From Brenneria goodwinii (GTDB lineage: Bacteria > Pseudomonadota > Gammaproteobacteria > Enterobacterales > Enterobacteriaceae): a DNA stretch of 64,000 nucleotides. The stretch lies in NCBI RefSeq assembly GCF_002291445.1, contig NZ_CP014137.1:2666001-2730000 (forward strand), given 5' to 3'. A model generated the notes under the pieces. It did not search any database and had not been told where the DNA came from. It worked only from the letters and a program-made list of their open reading frames with translations. Shown here piece after piece: positions 43,791 to 53,862 of the stretch; the first letter of the stretch is position 1, and each line of letters opens with the position of its first letter. The position numbers and the translations under genes were made by a program.

Positions 43791-44930
43791 TTAGTACATT
43801 GAGTGCGTGTTTTGCTCAATCTGTTCTTTGGTGATCCGTCCGAACATTTTGTAGTAACACCACGCGGTATAAGACAGCACAATCGGGACAAAGATAATCG
43901 CCACCACCGTCATCACTTTCAGCGTCAGCAGACTTGAAGTCGCATCCCACATGGTCAAGCTGACATTAGGCATGGTGACCGACGGCATAATGAAGGGGAA
44001 CATCGCCACTCCGGCAGTCAGAATCACGCACGCGATGGTCAGCGAAGAGAACAGGAACGCCATTGCGCCCTTTTCCATCCGCGCCATGAGGGTAGTCAAC
44101 AGCGGCAATATCACGCCCAACAGCGGGATTACCCACAGAACCGGGTAATTGTTGAAGTTAATCAACCAAGCGCCAGCCTGATGCGCAACTTCTTTATGCA
44201 GCGGGTTCGACTCAGCCGCCGTATTCAAGGCGGAAGTCACGACATAACCATCAATGCCGTAAATCACCCAAATACCGGCCAGTGCGAACGCCACCAGCAT
44301 GACCAGAGCGGAAATCTGTGCGACGGACTTGGCGCGAACGTGCAGATCGCCATTGGTACGCATCATCAGATAGGTGGCGCCATGGGCCACAATCATCGTC
44401 AGGCTGACCACACCAGCCAGTAACCCAAACGGATTCAGAAGCTGGAAGAAGTTGCCGGTATAGTACAGGCGCAGATATTCGTCGACATGGAACGGAACGC
44501 CCTGCAACAGGTTGCCAAAGGCCACGCCAATCACCACCGGCGGAACGAAACTGCCGATGAAGATGCCCCAGTCCCACATACCGCGCCAGCGTGGATCTTC
44601 GATTTTTGAACGATAGTCAAAACCGACAGGGCGGAAGAACAACGACGCCAGAACCAGGATCATCGCAATATAAAAACCGGAAAACGCGGCGGCGTAAACC
44701 ATCGGCCAGGCGGCAAACAGCGCGCCGCCGGCGGTGATCAACCATACCTGGTTTCCGTCCCAGTGCGGGGCGATACTGTTGATCATCACACGGCGATCGG
44801 TATCACTCCGTCCCATCAGACGAACCAATATCCCCACGCCCATGTCAAAACCATCGGTGACGGCAAAACCAATCAGCAGGATGCCGATCAACAGCCACCA
44901 GATAAATCGTAATACTTCATATTCAAACAT
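43791..44930 (-). CDS. cydB: Cytochrome bd-I ubiquinol oxidase subunit II
   Basis: 379 residues, the same as E. coli, with about nine helices. The N terminus MFEYEVLRFIWWLLIGILLIGFAVTDGFDMGVG is diagnostic, with Asp29 and the GFDMG motif at the proton/quinol-linked region. Together with CydA it reduces oxygen to water with high affinity. The gene starts 13 bases after cydA. Confidence 0.97.
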   Translation of the reverse strand: MFEYEVLRFIWWLLIGILLIGFAVTDGFDMGVGILVRLMGRSDTDRRVMINSIAPHWDGNQVWLITAGGALFAAWPMVYAAAFSGFYIAMILVLASLFFRPVGFDYRSKIEDPRWRGMWDWGIFIGSFVPPVVIGVAFGNLLQGVPFHVDEYLRLYYTGNFFQLLNPFGLLAGVVSLTMIVAHGATYLMMRTNGDLHVRAKSVAQISALVMLVAFALAGIWVIYGIDGYVVTSALNTAAESNPLHKEVAHQAGAWLINFNNYPVLWVIPLLGVILPLLTTLMARMEKGAMAFLFSSLTIACVILTAGVAMFPFIMPSVTMPNVSLTMWDATSSLLTLKVMTVVAIIFVPIVLSYTAWCYYKMFGRITKEQIEQNTHSMY

Positions 44931-44943
44931 AGTGGACTCCTGT

Positions 44944-46512
44944 TTACCGTGCTTCCTGCGCGACCGCTATCGGCTGCTCAAAATGGTAGCGACCCGTTTT
45001 CAGGCTGCTTGGCCCCAGACGCGCAAATTTGAACATCAGATACATTTCCGCAATCAGGAACAGCGTATACAGACCGCAGATCAGCCCCATGGAGAACAGG
45101 ATGTCGCCCGCGGTCAGTGATGAGTTCGCAACCGCGGTCGGCAGTATTTCGCCGATAGCCCAAGGCTGACGGCCATACTCGGCAACGAACCAACCCGCTT
45201 CTACGGCGATCCACGGCAGAGGAATACCGTACAGCGCGATGCGGTGCAGCCATTTTTTCTCGCCGATTTTGCCGCGCAGCACGGTCCAGAAAGAAAGACC
45301 GATGATAAGCAGCATCAGAACGCCGCACGCCACCATGATACGGAAAGAGAAATACAGCGGTGCGACACGAGGGATAGAATCCTTCGTCGCCTGTTGAATT
45401 TGCGCTTCAGTCGCGTCAGAAACTTTCGGCGTATAGCGCTTCAGCAGCATGCCATAGCCCAGATCCTGCTTGGACTCGTTAAACGCTTCTCTGATCGCAG
45501 GATCGGTATTCCCGGCACGGAGCTCTTCCAGAAGCTGATAGGCTTTCATGCCATTACGGATACGCACTTCGTGCTGCTCCATCAGTTCTTTCAGCCCGGT
45601 AACCTGCTTATCGGTGGAACGCGTCACAATCAATCCCATCAGATAAGGGATACGGATCGCATAATCGTTTTCCAAGGTATCCTGGTTAGGAATACCAATC
45701 AGCGTAAAGGACGCCGGCGCGGGTTGAGTCTCCCATTCGGCTTCAATAGCGGCCAGTTTGGTTTTCTGCACGTCGCCCATTTCATAGCCGGACTCATCGC
45801 CCAGTACGATAACGGATAGAACAGAAGCAAGACCGAAGCTGGCGGCGATAGCGAAGGAACGCTTGGCAAAAGCAATGTCGCGCCCTTTCAGCAGATAGTA
45901 GGAACTGATGCCGAGAATGAACATCGCGCCGGTACAATAGCCTGCGGCGACCGTGTGAACGAATTTCACCTGAGCAACCGGGTTCAACACCAGATCGGCA
46001 AAACTCACCATTTCCATACGCATGGTTTCAAAGTTGAAATCAGAGGCGATAGGGTTTTGCATCCAGCCGTTTGCCACCAGAATCCACAGCGCGGAGAAGT
46101 TGGAACCCAACGCCACCAGCCAGGTAACCGCCATATGCTGAACTTTTCCCAAACGATCCCAGCCGAAAAAGAACAGACCAACAAAGGTGGATTCAAGGAA
46201 GAACGCCATCAAGCCTTCAATGGCGAGCGGAGCACCGAAGATATCCCCGACATAATGCGAAAAATATGACCAGTTGGTGCCAAACTGAAATTCCATCGTC
46301 AGCCCGGTGGCAACGCCCAGAGCAAAGTTAATTGCAAATAACTTGCCCCAGAATTTAGTCATATCTTTATAGATTTGTTTGCCAGACAGCACATATACCG
46401 TTTCCATAATCGCCAGCAAAAACGCCATCCCCAGCGTTAATGGTACGAATAGAAAATGGTACATTGCGGTTAAGGCAAACTGTAAGCGTGACAGTTCGAC
46501 TATATCAAACAT
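44944..46512 (-). CDS. cydA: Cytochrome bd-I ubiquinol oxidase subunit I
   Basis: 522 residues, as in E. coli. It binds hemes b558, b595 and d. His19 is in LTAMYHFLFVPLTLG, His186 in FVHTVAAGYCTGAMF, and Met393 in the region MVACGVLMLL. GLTMEFQFGTNWSYFSHYVGDIFG is the conserved quinol-side sequence. The Q loop (about 250-380) is present. It is the first gene of cydABX-ybgE, with a 315-base leader to a candidate FNR site. Confidence 0.97.
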   Translation of the reverse strand: MFDIVELSRLQFALTAMYHFLFVPLTLGMAFLLAIMETVYVLSGKQIYKDMTKFWGKLFAINFALGVATGLTMEFQFGTNWSYFSHYVGDIFGAPLAIEGLMAFFLESTFVGLFFFGWDRLGKVQHMAVTWLVALGSNFSALWILVANGWMQNPIASDFNFETMRMEMVSFADLVLNPVAQVKFVHTVAAGYCTGAMFILGISSYYLLKGRDIAFAKRSFAIAASFGLASVLSVIVLGDESGYEMGDVQKTKLAAIEAEWETQPAPASFTLIGIPNQDTLENDYAIRIPYLMGLIVTRSTDKQVTGLKELMEQHEVRIRNGMKAYQLLEELRAGNTDPAIREAFNESKQDLGYGMLLKRYTPKVSDATEAQIQQATKDSIPRVAPLYFSFRIMVACGVLMLLIIGLSFWTVLRGKIGEKKWLHRIALYGIPLPWIAVEAGWFVAEYGRQPWAIGEILPTAVANSSLTAGDILFSMGLICGLYTLFLIAEMYLMFKFARLGPSSLKTGRYHFEQPIAVAQEAR

Positions 46513-46826
46513 CTTGACTCCTTGCTCCTCGCAGGAAGGTTTTAGCTTGTAACATCTAACAAGCCACTAAACACCCGGCAGTAAACACCCAAAAAGAACA
46601 CAACAGAAATTGCTTCAGCACAGGCTTAAAGAACGCCGCAAAATCACCCGGCGAATCCAACAGCAAGCCAAAGAAAAATCACAAATATTACAAGTATCTT
46701 ATCCTAAAGATAGAGTATCGCTATATTACGCCTGTAATCCCATACAATAAATAGGTTTTTACGTGACTCAGATTGGGTTTTTGGTTTCAAATCAACTTTG
46801 GGGATAAAGCAGATCTCACGCAATAA

Positions 46827-46840
46827 TTGATTTGGCGCAA
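46827..46840 (-). promoter_or_regulatory. Candidate FNR site upstream of cydA
   Basis: TTGATTTGGCGCAA on the plus strand, exactly the 14-mer seen before fdnG. TTGAT plus a four-base gap plus CGCAA fits an FNR site with one weak half. FNR represses cyd at very low oxygen in E. coli. Confidence 0.5.
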
Positions 46841-46905
46841 TTTAAGCGTATTTCTTAAAATATATCCATAGTCAAATGTTGATCTAAAACAAATTAGCCT
46901 CTCCT

Positions 46906-46915
46906 TGTTAATTAA
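46906..46915. promoter_or_regulatory. Candidate ArcA box upstream of cydA
   Basis: TGTTAATTAA is a perfect match to the ArcA core (WGTTAATTAW). ArcA-P activates cydABX in E. coli. In this A+T-rich stretch a chance match is possible. Confidence 0.5.
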
Positions 46916-47180
46916 CGGGTTATAATGATTTCATATTAACCACATTTGTTAAAATAGTGTGACTTATTAGTTTAAAATAAATTTAATTCTGTAATGTATT
47001 TTTTACTTTGACATCCTAAATTCAATCTTTTTAATGTTCTTATTCATTCACCGTATCTATCATTCGCGCGGTATTTAATGAATTAATCCCGCATCATTAA
47101 TTGCTACAAAATTGTTGTAATTATTTAACAATAATCATTAGCGCTTGGAACAGGCTGAATGTATTAATATTTCGCCATAA

Positions 47181-47201
47181 AAAATCGCCGGGAGCGATTT
47201 T
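47181..47201 (-). terminator. Second terminator after sucD
   Basis: Stem AAAATCGC / GCGATTTT followed by TTATGG on the minus strand. It lies just past the main sdh-suc terminator, so the pair acts in tandem and shields the cyd promoter. Confidence 0.65.
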
Positions 47202-47227
47202 AAACGTCGTCTGCGACGGCCCGCCAT

Positions 47228-47312
47228 AAAAAAAGCCACCCTATGTAACAGGTGGCTAAACATGTCGAACGTTGAAATCAATTGGTCATAACATCGGTTT
47301 GTTATAACCAAA
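47228..47312 (-). ncRNA. sucD 3' UTR with terminator, candidate SdhX-type sRNA
   Basis: The last 85 bases of the sdh-suc transcript end in a clear intrinsic terminator (AGCCACC / GGTGGCT stem at 47234-47257, then seven T). In E. coli the same 3' UTR is processed into the sRNA SdhX (RybD), which links TCA-cycle expression to acetate metabolism. The position is equivalent. I cannot verify the seed sequence, so the terminator is firm and the sRNA is inference. Confidence 0.5.
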
Positions 47313-48185
47313 TTATCGGTAGAGTACGCTTTTTACCGCATCGCCGATATCGGCCAGACTACGCACCGTTTTCACCCCGGCGGCTTCCAGCGCGGCAAAC
47401 TTCTCATCGGCGGTGCCTTTGCCGCCGGCGATAATCGCCCCGGCATGCCCCATCCGCTTACCTTTAGGTGCGGTAACGCCCGCAATGTAGCTGACGACGG
47501 GTTTCGTCACGTGCTCTTTGATGTATTCGGCGGCTTCCTCTTCAGCCGTTCCGCCGATCTCGCCGATCATGACAATCGCTTCAGTCTGCGGATCCTGCTC
47601 AAACAGCTGTAAAATATCAATGAAGCTGGAGCCGGGAATAGGATCGCCGCCGATCCCTACACAGCTAGACTGACCCAGCCCGGCATCGGTGGTCTGTTTT
47701 ACCGCTTCGTAGGTCAAGGTGCCGGAACGGGAAACAATACCGACTTTTCCCGGTAGATGGATATGGCCGGGCATGATACCGACTTTGCACTCGCCGGGTG
47801 TGATAACCCCCGGGCAGTTCGGGCCGATCATTCGCACGCCGCATTCATCCAGCTTGACCTTAACCACCAGCATATCCAGCGTCGGAATCCCCTCGGTAAT
47901 GCAAATGATCAGCTCAATACCGGCATCAATGGCTTCCAGAATCGAGTCTTTGCAAAACGGCGCAGGCACGTAGATAACAGAGACCGTCGCACCAGTAGCC
48001 TTGATAGCTTCATGCACGGTATTAAAAACCGGTAATCCCAAATGTTCGGTGCCGCCTTTACCCGGCGTTACGCCTCCCACTAGCTGTGTGCCGTAAGCAA
48101 GCGCTTGCTCGGAGTGAAAGGTCCCCTGACTGCCGGTAAAGCCCTGGCAAATAACTCTGGTGTCTTTATTAATCAGAATGGACAT
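47313..48185 (-). CDS. sucD: Succinyl-CoA synthetase alpha subunit
   Basis: 290 residues. It makes succinate and ATP/GTP from succinyl-CoA with SucC. An N-terminal CoA-binding Rossmann domain (VICQGFTGSQGTFHSEQALAYGT) is followed by the ligase domain, with the phospho-histidine in KGKRMGHAGAIIAGG near 246. Its ATG abuts the sucC stop with no gap. Confidence 0.97.
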   Translation of the reverse strand: MSILINKDTRVICQGFTGSQGTFHSEQALAYGTQLVGGVTPGKGGTEHLGLPVFNTVHEAIKATGATVSVIYVPAPFCKDSILEAIDAGIELIICITEGIPTLDMLVVKVKLDECGVRMIGPNCPGVITPGECKVGIMPGHIHLPGKVGIVSRSGTLTYEAVKQTTDAGLGQSSCVGIGGDPIPGSSFIDILQLFEQDPQTEAIVMIGEIGGTAEEEAAEYIKEHVTKPVVSYIAGVTAPKGKRMGHAGAIIAGGKGTADEKFAALEAAGVKTVRSLADIGDAVKSVLYR

Positions 48186-49352
48186 TTATTTATCCCCCGT
48201 TGCTGCAACGGCTTGCTGAGCCGCATCGATCAAGCTGGCAGCGGCAATAATATTAAGACCGCTATCCGCCAGCTTCCGGGCGCCCAGATCCGCGTTGTTC
48301 CCTTCCAGACGCACAACAACCGGTACGCCAACGCCCACTTCCGCAACGGCGCCGATGATGCCGTCCGCGATCAGATCGCAACGCACGATACCACCAAAGA
48401 TATTGACCAATACGGCCTTGACGTTGTCATCAGACAGGATGATTTTGAACGCTTCCGTCACGCGTTCCTTGGTGGCGCCGCCTCCGACATCAAGGAAGTT
48501 GGCTGGCGCCCCGCCGTGCAACTTGACGATATCCATCGTTCCCATCGCCAGACCGGCGCCATTCACCATACAGCCGATGTTTCCGTCCAGCGCCACATAG
48601 TTCAGTTCCCACTGGGCGGCATGGGCTTCGCGGGGATCTTCCTGAGTCGGATCTTGCATTTCGCGCAATTCAGGCTGACGGAACAGCGCGTTACCGTCTA
48701 CCGCCAGTTTGCCGTCCAGACAGATCAGATCGCCCTGTTTGGTGATAACCAGCGGATTAATCTCCACCAGCGACAAATCACGTTCCAGAAACATCGTCGC
48801 CAGCCCCATGAAAATTTTGCTGAACTGCGCGACCTGCTTACCGCTTAAGCCCATTTTGAAGGCCAGTTCGCGCCCCTGATAGGGCTGAGGCCCGGTCAGC
48901 GGATCCAATACGGCACGGTGGATTCGTTCCGGGGTCTTTTCGGCGACTTTTTCAATTTCCACCCCGCCTTCCGTGGATGCCATAAACACCACGCGACGGC
49001 TGCCGCGGTCAACAACTGCGCCCAGATAGAGTTCTTTATCAATGTCGGTCGCCTCTTCCACCAAAATCTGGTGAACCGGTTGACCAAGCGCATCTGTCTG
49101 ATAGGTAATCAGATTCTTGCCCAGCCAACTTTCAGCAAACGCCCGGATGTCTTCCTTATTGCTGACGACCTTAACTCCGCCCGCTTTACCCCTTCCCCCG
49201 GCGTGAACCTGGCATTTTACCACCCATGGACCCGCACCAATTTTTGATGCGGCCTCTTCCGCCTCACGCGGCGTAGTACAGGCATAGCCGACCGGCGCCG
49301 GTAACCCATATCGAGCAAAAAGTTGTTTTGCCTGATATTCATGTAAATTCAT
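48186..49352 (-). CDS. sucC: Succinyl-CoA synthetase beta subunit
   Basis: 388 residues, the E. coli length. ATP-grasp domain from MNLHEYQAKQLFARYGLP to about 240; GGRGKAGGVKV contacts the nucleotide, and the C-terminal half has NIFGGIVRCDLIADGII and LEGNNADLGARKLADSGL. It is preceded by a 135-base gap after sucB that holds no gene. Confidence 0.97.
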   Translation of the reverse strand: MNLHEYQAKQLFARYGLPAPVGYACTTPREAEEAASKIGAGPWVVKCQVHAGGRGKAGGVKVVSNKEDIRAFAESWLGKNLITYQTDALGQPVHQILVEEATDIDKELYLGAVVDRGSRRVVFMASTEGGVEIEKVAEKTPERIHRAVLDPLTGPQPYQGRELAFKMGLSGKQVAQFSKIFMGLATMFLERDLSLVEINPLVITKQGDLICLDGKLAVDGNALFRQPELREMQDPTQEDPREAHAAQWELNYVALDGNIGCMVNGAGLAMGTMDIVKLHGGAPANFLDVGGGATKERVTEAFKIILSDDNVKAVLVNIFGGIVRCDLIADGIIGAVAEVGVGVPVVVRLEGNNADLGARKLADSGLNIIAAASLIDAAQQAVAATGDK

Positions 49353-49487
49353 GATGTTCTATCCATTCAGGTTTTTGTTTTTGAGAATGTCGTTAATAAC
49401 AACGACCTGCATAGCACATGCCTCTATTTGTCATTATCAAGCTATGGGCGATAGACTGCGATGGTCAATGACCTACCGCCCAATCGA

Positions 49488-50723
49488 TCAGATATCCAGC
49501 AACAGACGAGTGGGATCTTCCAGCATTTCTTTTATCGTTACCAGGAAGCTGACGGACTCACGTCCGTCGATCAGGCGATGATCGTAGGACAGCGCCAGAT
49601 ACATCATTGGCAGAATAACAACCTGTCCATCCACCGCCATCGGACGATCTTTAATCGCATGCATGCCAAGAATCGCACTCTGGGGCGGGTTAATAATCGG
49701 AGTAGACATCAGCGAACCAAAAACGCCGCCGTTGGTAACGGTGAAATTACCGCCGGTCAGCTCTTCAACGGTCAATTTGCCATCACGGCCTTTCAGCGCC
49801 AGCTCCTTGATCCGTTTTTCAATTTCAGCCATACCTAATGTATCGACATCGCGCAGAACCGGAGTAACCAGCCCGCGCGGCGTGGACACCGCAATACTCA
49901 CGTCAAAATAATTATGATAAACCACATCCTCGCCATCTATAGAGGCATTCACTTCCGGGAAACGCTTCAACGCTTCAACCACCGCCTTAAGATAGAAAGA
50001 CATGAATCCTAATCGCACACTGTGACGTTTTTCAAATATTTCGCCATATTGTTTGCGCAAATCCATAATCGGCTTCATGTTGACTTCATTGAACGTCGTC
50101 AACATCGCCGTGCTGTTTTTCGCTTCCAGCAGGCGTTCCGCCACGCGTTTACGCAGCCGGGTCATCGGTACGCGTTTTTCACTACGTCCGCCTAATGCCG
50201 GCGGCGTCTCGGGGGACGATGCAGGAGAAGTCGCGGGTTTTTCTTCTTTCTTGACGTCTTTCTTCAACGCGGACAAATGCTTGTCAATATCTTCGCGGGT
50301 AATGCGGCCGCCGACGCCGCTGCCTTTAATGGCGGCGGGATCCAGATCGTGCTCCGCGATCAAACGACGGATCGCCGGGCTAAGCGCATCATTGTTTTCC
50401 TCTTCCAGGCCCGCGGTATAACGCTGCGCCGGGGTAGATTCCTTACTTTGAGACTTTTCGCTGGTCTCTTTTCCAGAACTGTCGCCCAGACGGAGGCGAG
50501 CCAGTACCTGGCGGGAGGTCACCGTGGCGCCTTCATCTTCCAGAATGGCTTCCAGCACTCCCGACTCAGACGCGGGCACTTCCAGTACGACTTTGTCGGT
50601 TTCAATCTCGACCAGCACGTCATCACGCTGGACGCTATCGCCTGGTTTTTTATGCCAGGTCGCTACGGTGGCATCGGCTACCGATTCTGGCAAGTCAGGG
50701 ACAAAAATATCTACGCTACTCAT
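49488..50723 (-). CDS. sucB: 2-oxoglutarate dehydrogenase E2 (succinyltransferase)
   Basis: 411 residues, the core of the 2-oxoglutarate dehydrogenase complex. Lipoyl domain at 1-77 with the lipoylated Lys in EIETDKVVLEVPA (near 43), an E3/E1-binding domain near 113-150 (SPAIRRLIAEHDLDPAAIKGSG), a Ser/Pro/Lys linker, and a catalytic domain ending SYDHRLIDGRESVSFL with the catalytic His. The linker is a few residues longer than in E. coli. Confidence 0.97.
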   Translation of the reverse strand: MSSVDIFVPDLPESVADATVATWHKKPGDSVQRDDVLVEIETDKVVLEVPASESGVLEAILEDEGATVTSRQVLARLRLGDSSGKETSEKSQSKESTPAQRYTAGLEEENNDALSPAIRRLIAEHDLDPAAIKGSGVGGRITREDIDKHLSALKKDVKKEEKPATSPASSPETPPALGGRSEKRVPMTRLRKRVAERLLEAKNSTAMLTTFNEVNMKPIMDLRKQYGEIFEKRHSVRLGFMSFYLKAVVEALKRFPEVNASIDGEDVVYHNYFDVSIAVSTPRGLVTPVLRDVDTLGMAEIEKRIKELALKGRDGKLTVEELTGGNFTVTNGGVFGSLMSTPIINPPQSAILGMHAIKDRPMAVDGQVVILPMMYLALSYDHRLIDGRESVSFLVTIKEMLEDPTRLLLDI

Positions 50724-50737
50724 TATCTATCCTTTAT

Positions 50738-53545
50738 TTAATCAACGTTCAGCGCGTCATTAACCAGAGCTTGCTGCTGTTTCTGGTGTACGGACAAATA
50801 GCCAACGGCAGGTGAAGCGGAGGCTGGACGTCCGGCGTAACGTAAAGAAGCCCCGAATGGAATGACTTCACGGAAATGATGCTGACTGCAATACCAGGCG
50901 CCCTGATTCAGCGGCTCTTCCTGGCACCATACGAAATCATGAACATGGGAGAATGGCTCCAGTGCCGACTGCACCGCCTGATGCGGGAAGGGATAAAGTT
51001 GTTCGATACGCACCAGCGCCACATCTTTTTGTTCATTTTTACGACGTTGTTCCCACAGGTCATAATAAACCTTACCGGAACAGAGAACGACGCGCTTGAC
51101 CGCTTTCGGATCCAGATCGTCGCTTTCGCCAATCGCTGGCTGGAAACTGCCGTTCGCCAGATCGTCGAGAGAAGAAATCGCCAGCGGATGCCGCAACAGC
51201 GACTTGGGCGACATTACGATCAGCGGACGGCGCATGCCGCGCAATGCCTGACGGCGCAGCATGTGATAAACCTGCGCCGGCGTGGAAGGGATGCACACCT
51301 GCATATTCTGCTCGGCGCACAATTGCAGGTAGCGTTCAAGGCGGGCCGAAGAGTGCTCCGGTCCCTGCCCTTCATAGCCGTGCGGCAGCAGCATCACCAG
51401 CCCGCACATCCGTCCCCACTTTTGTTCGCCGGAACTGATGAACTGGTCGATGACCACCTGAGCGCCGTTGGCGAAATCGCCAAACTGCGCTTCCCAGATC
51501 GTCAGGGTGCGCGGCTCAGCCGTCGCATAGCCGTATTCAAACGCCAGAACGGCCTCTTCAGACAAAACCGAATCCCAGACCTGGAACTCCCCCTGGGAAT
51601 TATGGACATGCTCAAGCGGCGTATAACCTGAGCCGTTTTTCTGGTTATGCACCACCGCATGGCGATGGAAAAACGTCCCGCGGGCGGTATCCTCACCAGA
51701 CAGCCGCACCGAAACGCCGTCATCAACCAGTGTGGCATAGGCCAGCATTTCCGCGCCGCCCCAGTCGAACGGCTTGTTGCCCTTCGCCATTTCCGCCCGA
51801 TCGCGATACACCTTGGCCACCCGCGGCTGCATTTCTATCGCTTCGGGAATTTCACTGATGCGTTTGGCCAGTTCCTGCAAACGCTTCATCTCAACCTTGT
51901 TCGGATAGGGTTCGTCCCACTCGTGATTCAGATAGGGCGACCAGGTGAAGGCCTGCATATCCATCTCACGCCGCTCTTCCACCACACATTCCCCGCTATC
52001 CAGCACGTCACGATACAGATTGATCATCTCGGTGGCGTCTTCCAGCGTCACCACCTGCTCCTGCTCCAGCCGATCGGCATACACTTTACGCGGCGTCGGG
52101 TGTTTTTTAATTTTCCGGTACATCATCGGCTGGGTGGCGCTCGGCTCATCGGCTTCGTTATGGCCGTGCCGGCGGTAACAGATCAGGTCGATGAATACAT
52201 CGCGTTTGAAGGTATTACGGAAATCCAGCGCAATGCGGGTCACAAACGCCACCGCTTCAGGATCGTCCGAGTTAACGTGGAAAATAGGCGCCTGCACCAT
52301 TTTGCCGATATCCGTACAGTATTCCGTGGAACGGATATCCAGCAGGTTAGAGGTGGTAAAGCCGATCCGGTTATTAATGACGATACGGAGCGTTCCGCCC
52401 ACTTCATAACCGCGCACCTTGGACATGTTCAGCGTTTCCTGCACCACGCCTTGCCCGCTGATGGCCGCATCCCCATGGATGGTCACCGGCAAAACCAGCG
52501 TACCGACCGGATTATCCAGACGATCGAGCCGGGCGCGCACCGAGCCGGTCACGACCGGACTGACGATTTCCAGATGCGAAGGGTTGAAGGCCAGCGCCAG
52601 ATGCACCAGTCCGCCGTCGGTTTCCAGATCGGAGGAGAAACCCTGATGGTACTTCACATCCCCCGTGCCCAGATGCTCTTTATGTTTGCCGGAGAATTCA
52701 TCAAACAGATCCTGCGGCTTCTTCCCTACCACGTTAATCAGCACATTCAAGCGGCCACGGTGCGCCATGCCGAGTATAACCTCACGCGTGCCATTGCTGC
52801 CCGCATGACGCACCAGCTCTTTCAGCATCGGCACCAGGACATCGCCCCCTTCCAGCGAGAAACGCTTGGCACCGGGGAACTTGGCGCCAAGATAACGTTC
52901 CAGACCTTCCGCGGCGGTCAACTCTTTCAGGAAACATTTCTTCTCATCGGCGGTGAAAGAGGGCTGCCCCATCACTGACTCAATACGATGCTGGATCCAG
53001 CGTTTCTCTTCCGTATTGGTGATGTGCATGTACTCAGCCCCGATCGACCCGCAGTAGGTCTGCTTCAGCGCCTGGTACAGATCGCCCAGATTCATGGTGT
53101 CCTTGCCGATGGCGAATGACCCCACGTTAAAGGTTTCCTGCAAATCATCCTGGGTCAGATTGTGATAATCAAGATCCAGCTCAGGCACCGGGATCTGAGG
53201 GCGCAAATTCAGGGGATCGAGATTAGCCTGCTGATGACCGCGAAAACGGAAGGCATTGATCAGCTGCAATACCTTGACCTGTTTTGCATCGCTATCAGGA
53301 TCGGTAATCGACGAGGTATAACGTGAGGTGTCTTTCGCCAGGCGGCGAAAATATTCGCGAGTCTTGGAGTGGAGTTGATCCGGTTTAATCCCAGCCGTGG
53401 GCAACTGCTGGAAAATAGAGCGCCAGCTATGATCGATTGAGTCCGGATCGGTTAAAAAATCTTCATAGAGCTGCTCTATGTAGGACTGGTTTGCGCCCGC
53501 CAGATAGGAGGAATCCAGCCAGGCCTTCATTGCGCCGTTCTGCAT
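50738..53545 (-). CDS. sucA: 2-oxoglutarate dehydrogenase E1
   Basis: 935 residues. This thiamine-diphosphate enzyme decarboxylates 2-oxoglutarate. The N terminus MQNGAMKAWLDSSYLAGANQSYIEQLYEDFL is characteristic. Cofactor-binding elements include GMAHRGRLNVLINV and HGDAAISGQGVVQETLNMS, with YRRHGHNEADEPSATQP and the C-terminal IEQLYPFP and QEEPLNQGAW. It begins 317 bases after sdhB, so sucABCD may have its own promoter in addition to read-through. Confidence 0.97.
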   Translation of the reverse strand: MQNGAMKAWLDSSYLAGANQSYIEQLYEDFLTDPDSIDHSWRSIFQQLPTAGIKPDQLHSKTREYFRRLAKDTSRYTSSITDPDSDAKQVKVLQLINAFRFRGHQQANLDPLNLRPQIPVPELDLDYHNLTQDDLQETFNVGSFAIGKDTMNLGDLYQALKQTYCGSIGAEYMHITNTEEKRWIQHRIESVMGQPSFTADEKKCFLKELTAAEGLERYLGAKFPGAKRFSLEGGDVLVPMLKELVRHAGSNGTREVILGMAHRGRLNVLINVVGKKPQDLFDEFSGKHKEHLGTGDVKYHQGFSSDLETDGGLVHLALAFNPSHLEIVSPVVTGSVRARLDRLDNPVGTLVLPVTIHGDAAISGQGVVQETLNMSKVRGYEVGGTLRIVINNRIGFTTSNLLDIRSTEYCTDIGKMVQAPIFHVNSDDPEAVAFVTRIALDFRNTFKRDVFIDLICYRRHGHNEADEPSATQPMMYRKIKKHPTPRKVYADRLEQEQVVTLEDATEMINLYRDVLDSGECVVEERREMDMQAFTWSPYLNHEWDEPYPNKVEMKRLQELAKRISEIPEAIEMQPRVAKVYRDRAEMAKGNKPFDWGGAEMLAYATLVDDGVSVRLSGEDTARGTFFHRHAVVHNQKNGSGYTPLEHVHNSQGEFQVWDSVLSEEAVLAFEYGYATAEPRTLTIWEAQFGDFANGAQVVIDQFISSGEQKWGRMCGLVMLLPHGYEGQGPEHSSARLERYLQLCAEQNMQVCIPSTPAQVYHMLRRQALRGMRRPLIVMSPKSLLRHPLAISSLDDLANGSFQPAIGESDDLDPKAVKRVVLCSGKVYYDLWEQRRKNEQKDVALVRIEQLYPFPHQAVQSALEPFSHVHDFVWCQEEPLNQGAWYCSQHHFREVIPFGASLRYAGRPASASPAVGYLSVHQKQQQALVNDALNVD

Positions 53546-53862
53546 TATGATCCCTTAAGCTAATAAGCTTCAGTTTTCGCCGTGGTTAACATGTCATTCG
53601 TGCCGTATAAAATCGGTTGCCGTAAAACGGTTCGCTCGCCGTCCCCCTGTGCGGGGTACCCATGAAGGAACCTTTAAAAACCGGTTCTGGCGCGCAAGCC
53701 CGTTTTTAAAGATTTCCTGCCTTCCCCCGAAATCGAGGCCGGTTTCGGGGGATAGCCTGTCTAACGATAAAACCCTGCGTCGTTCCCACAGATTCTTCCC
53801 TGCCAGCGGAAACAGATCCCCGCCGACTACCGCGGGGATGACGGGAATGGCCTCCCGCCTGG
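53546..53862. repeat. sdhB-sucA spacer with hairpin and palindromic repeat
   Basis: 317 bases without a gene. A nine-base-pair hairpin, CCCCCGAAA / TTTCGGGGG, lies at 53724-53751. A member of the dispersed 28-base palindromic family lies at 53815-53842 (loop CGACTACC). These could tune the sdh to suc mRNA ratio, for example by blocking 3' exonucleases after sdhB. Confidence 0.75.

Larger units (their letters stand above)
46513..47180. other. Long A+T-rich leader and promoter region of cydA
   Basis: About 670 bases without a credible gene, clearly richer in A+T than the surroundings. It includes the FNR-like and ArcA-like sites listed separately. In E. coli the cyd promoters also lie several hundred bases before cydA, behind a long untranslated leader, so a similar plan is likely. 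E. coli has mngRAB between sucD and cyd; there is no trace of these here. Confidence 0.6.

Noticed and set aside
51647..52978. 443-codon plus-strand frame opposite sucA
   Set aside because: His-, Arg- and Gln-rich antisense of a conserved enzyme gene; the minus-strand frame encodes an unmistakable 2-oxoglutarate dehydrogenase.
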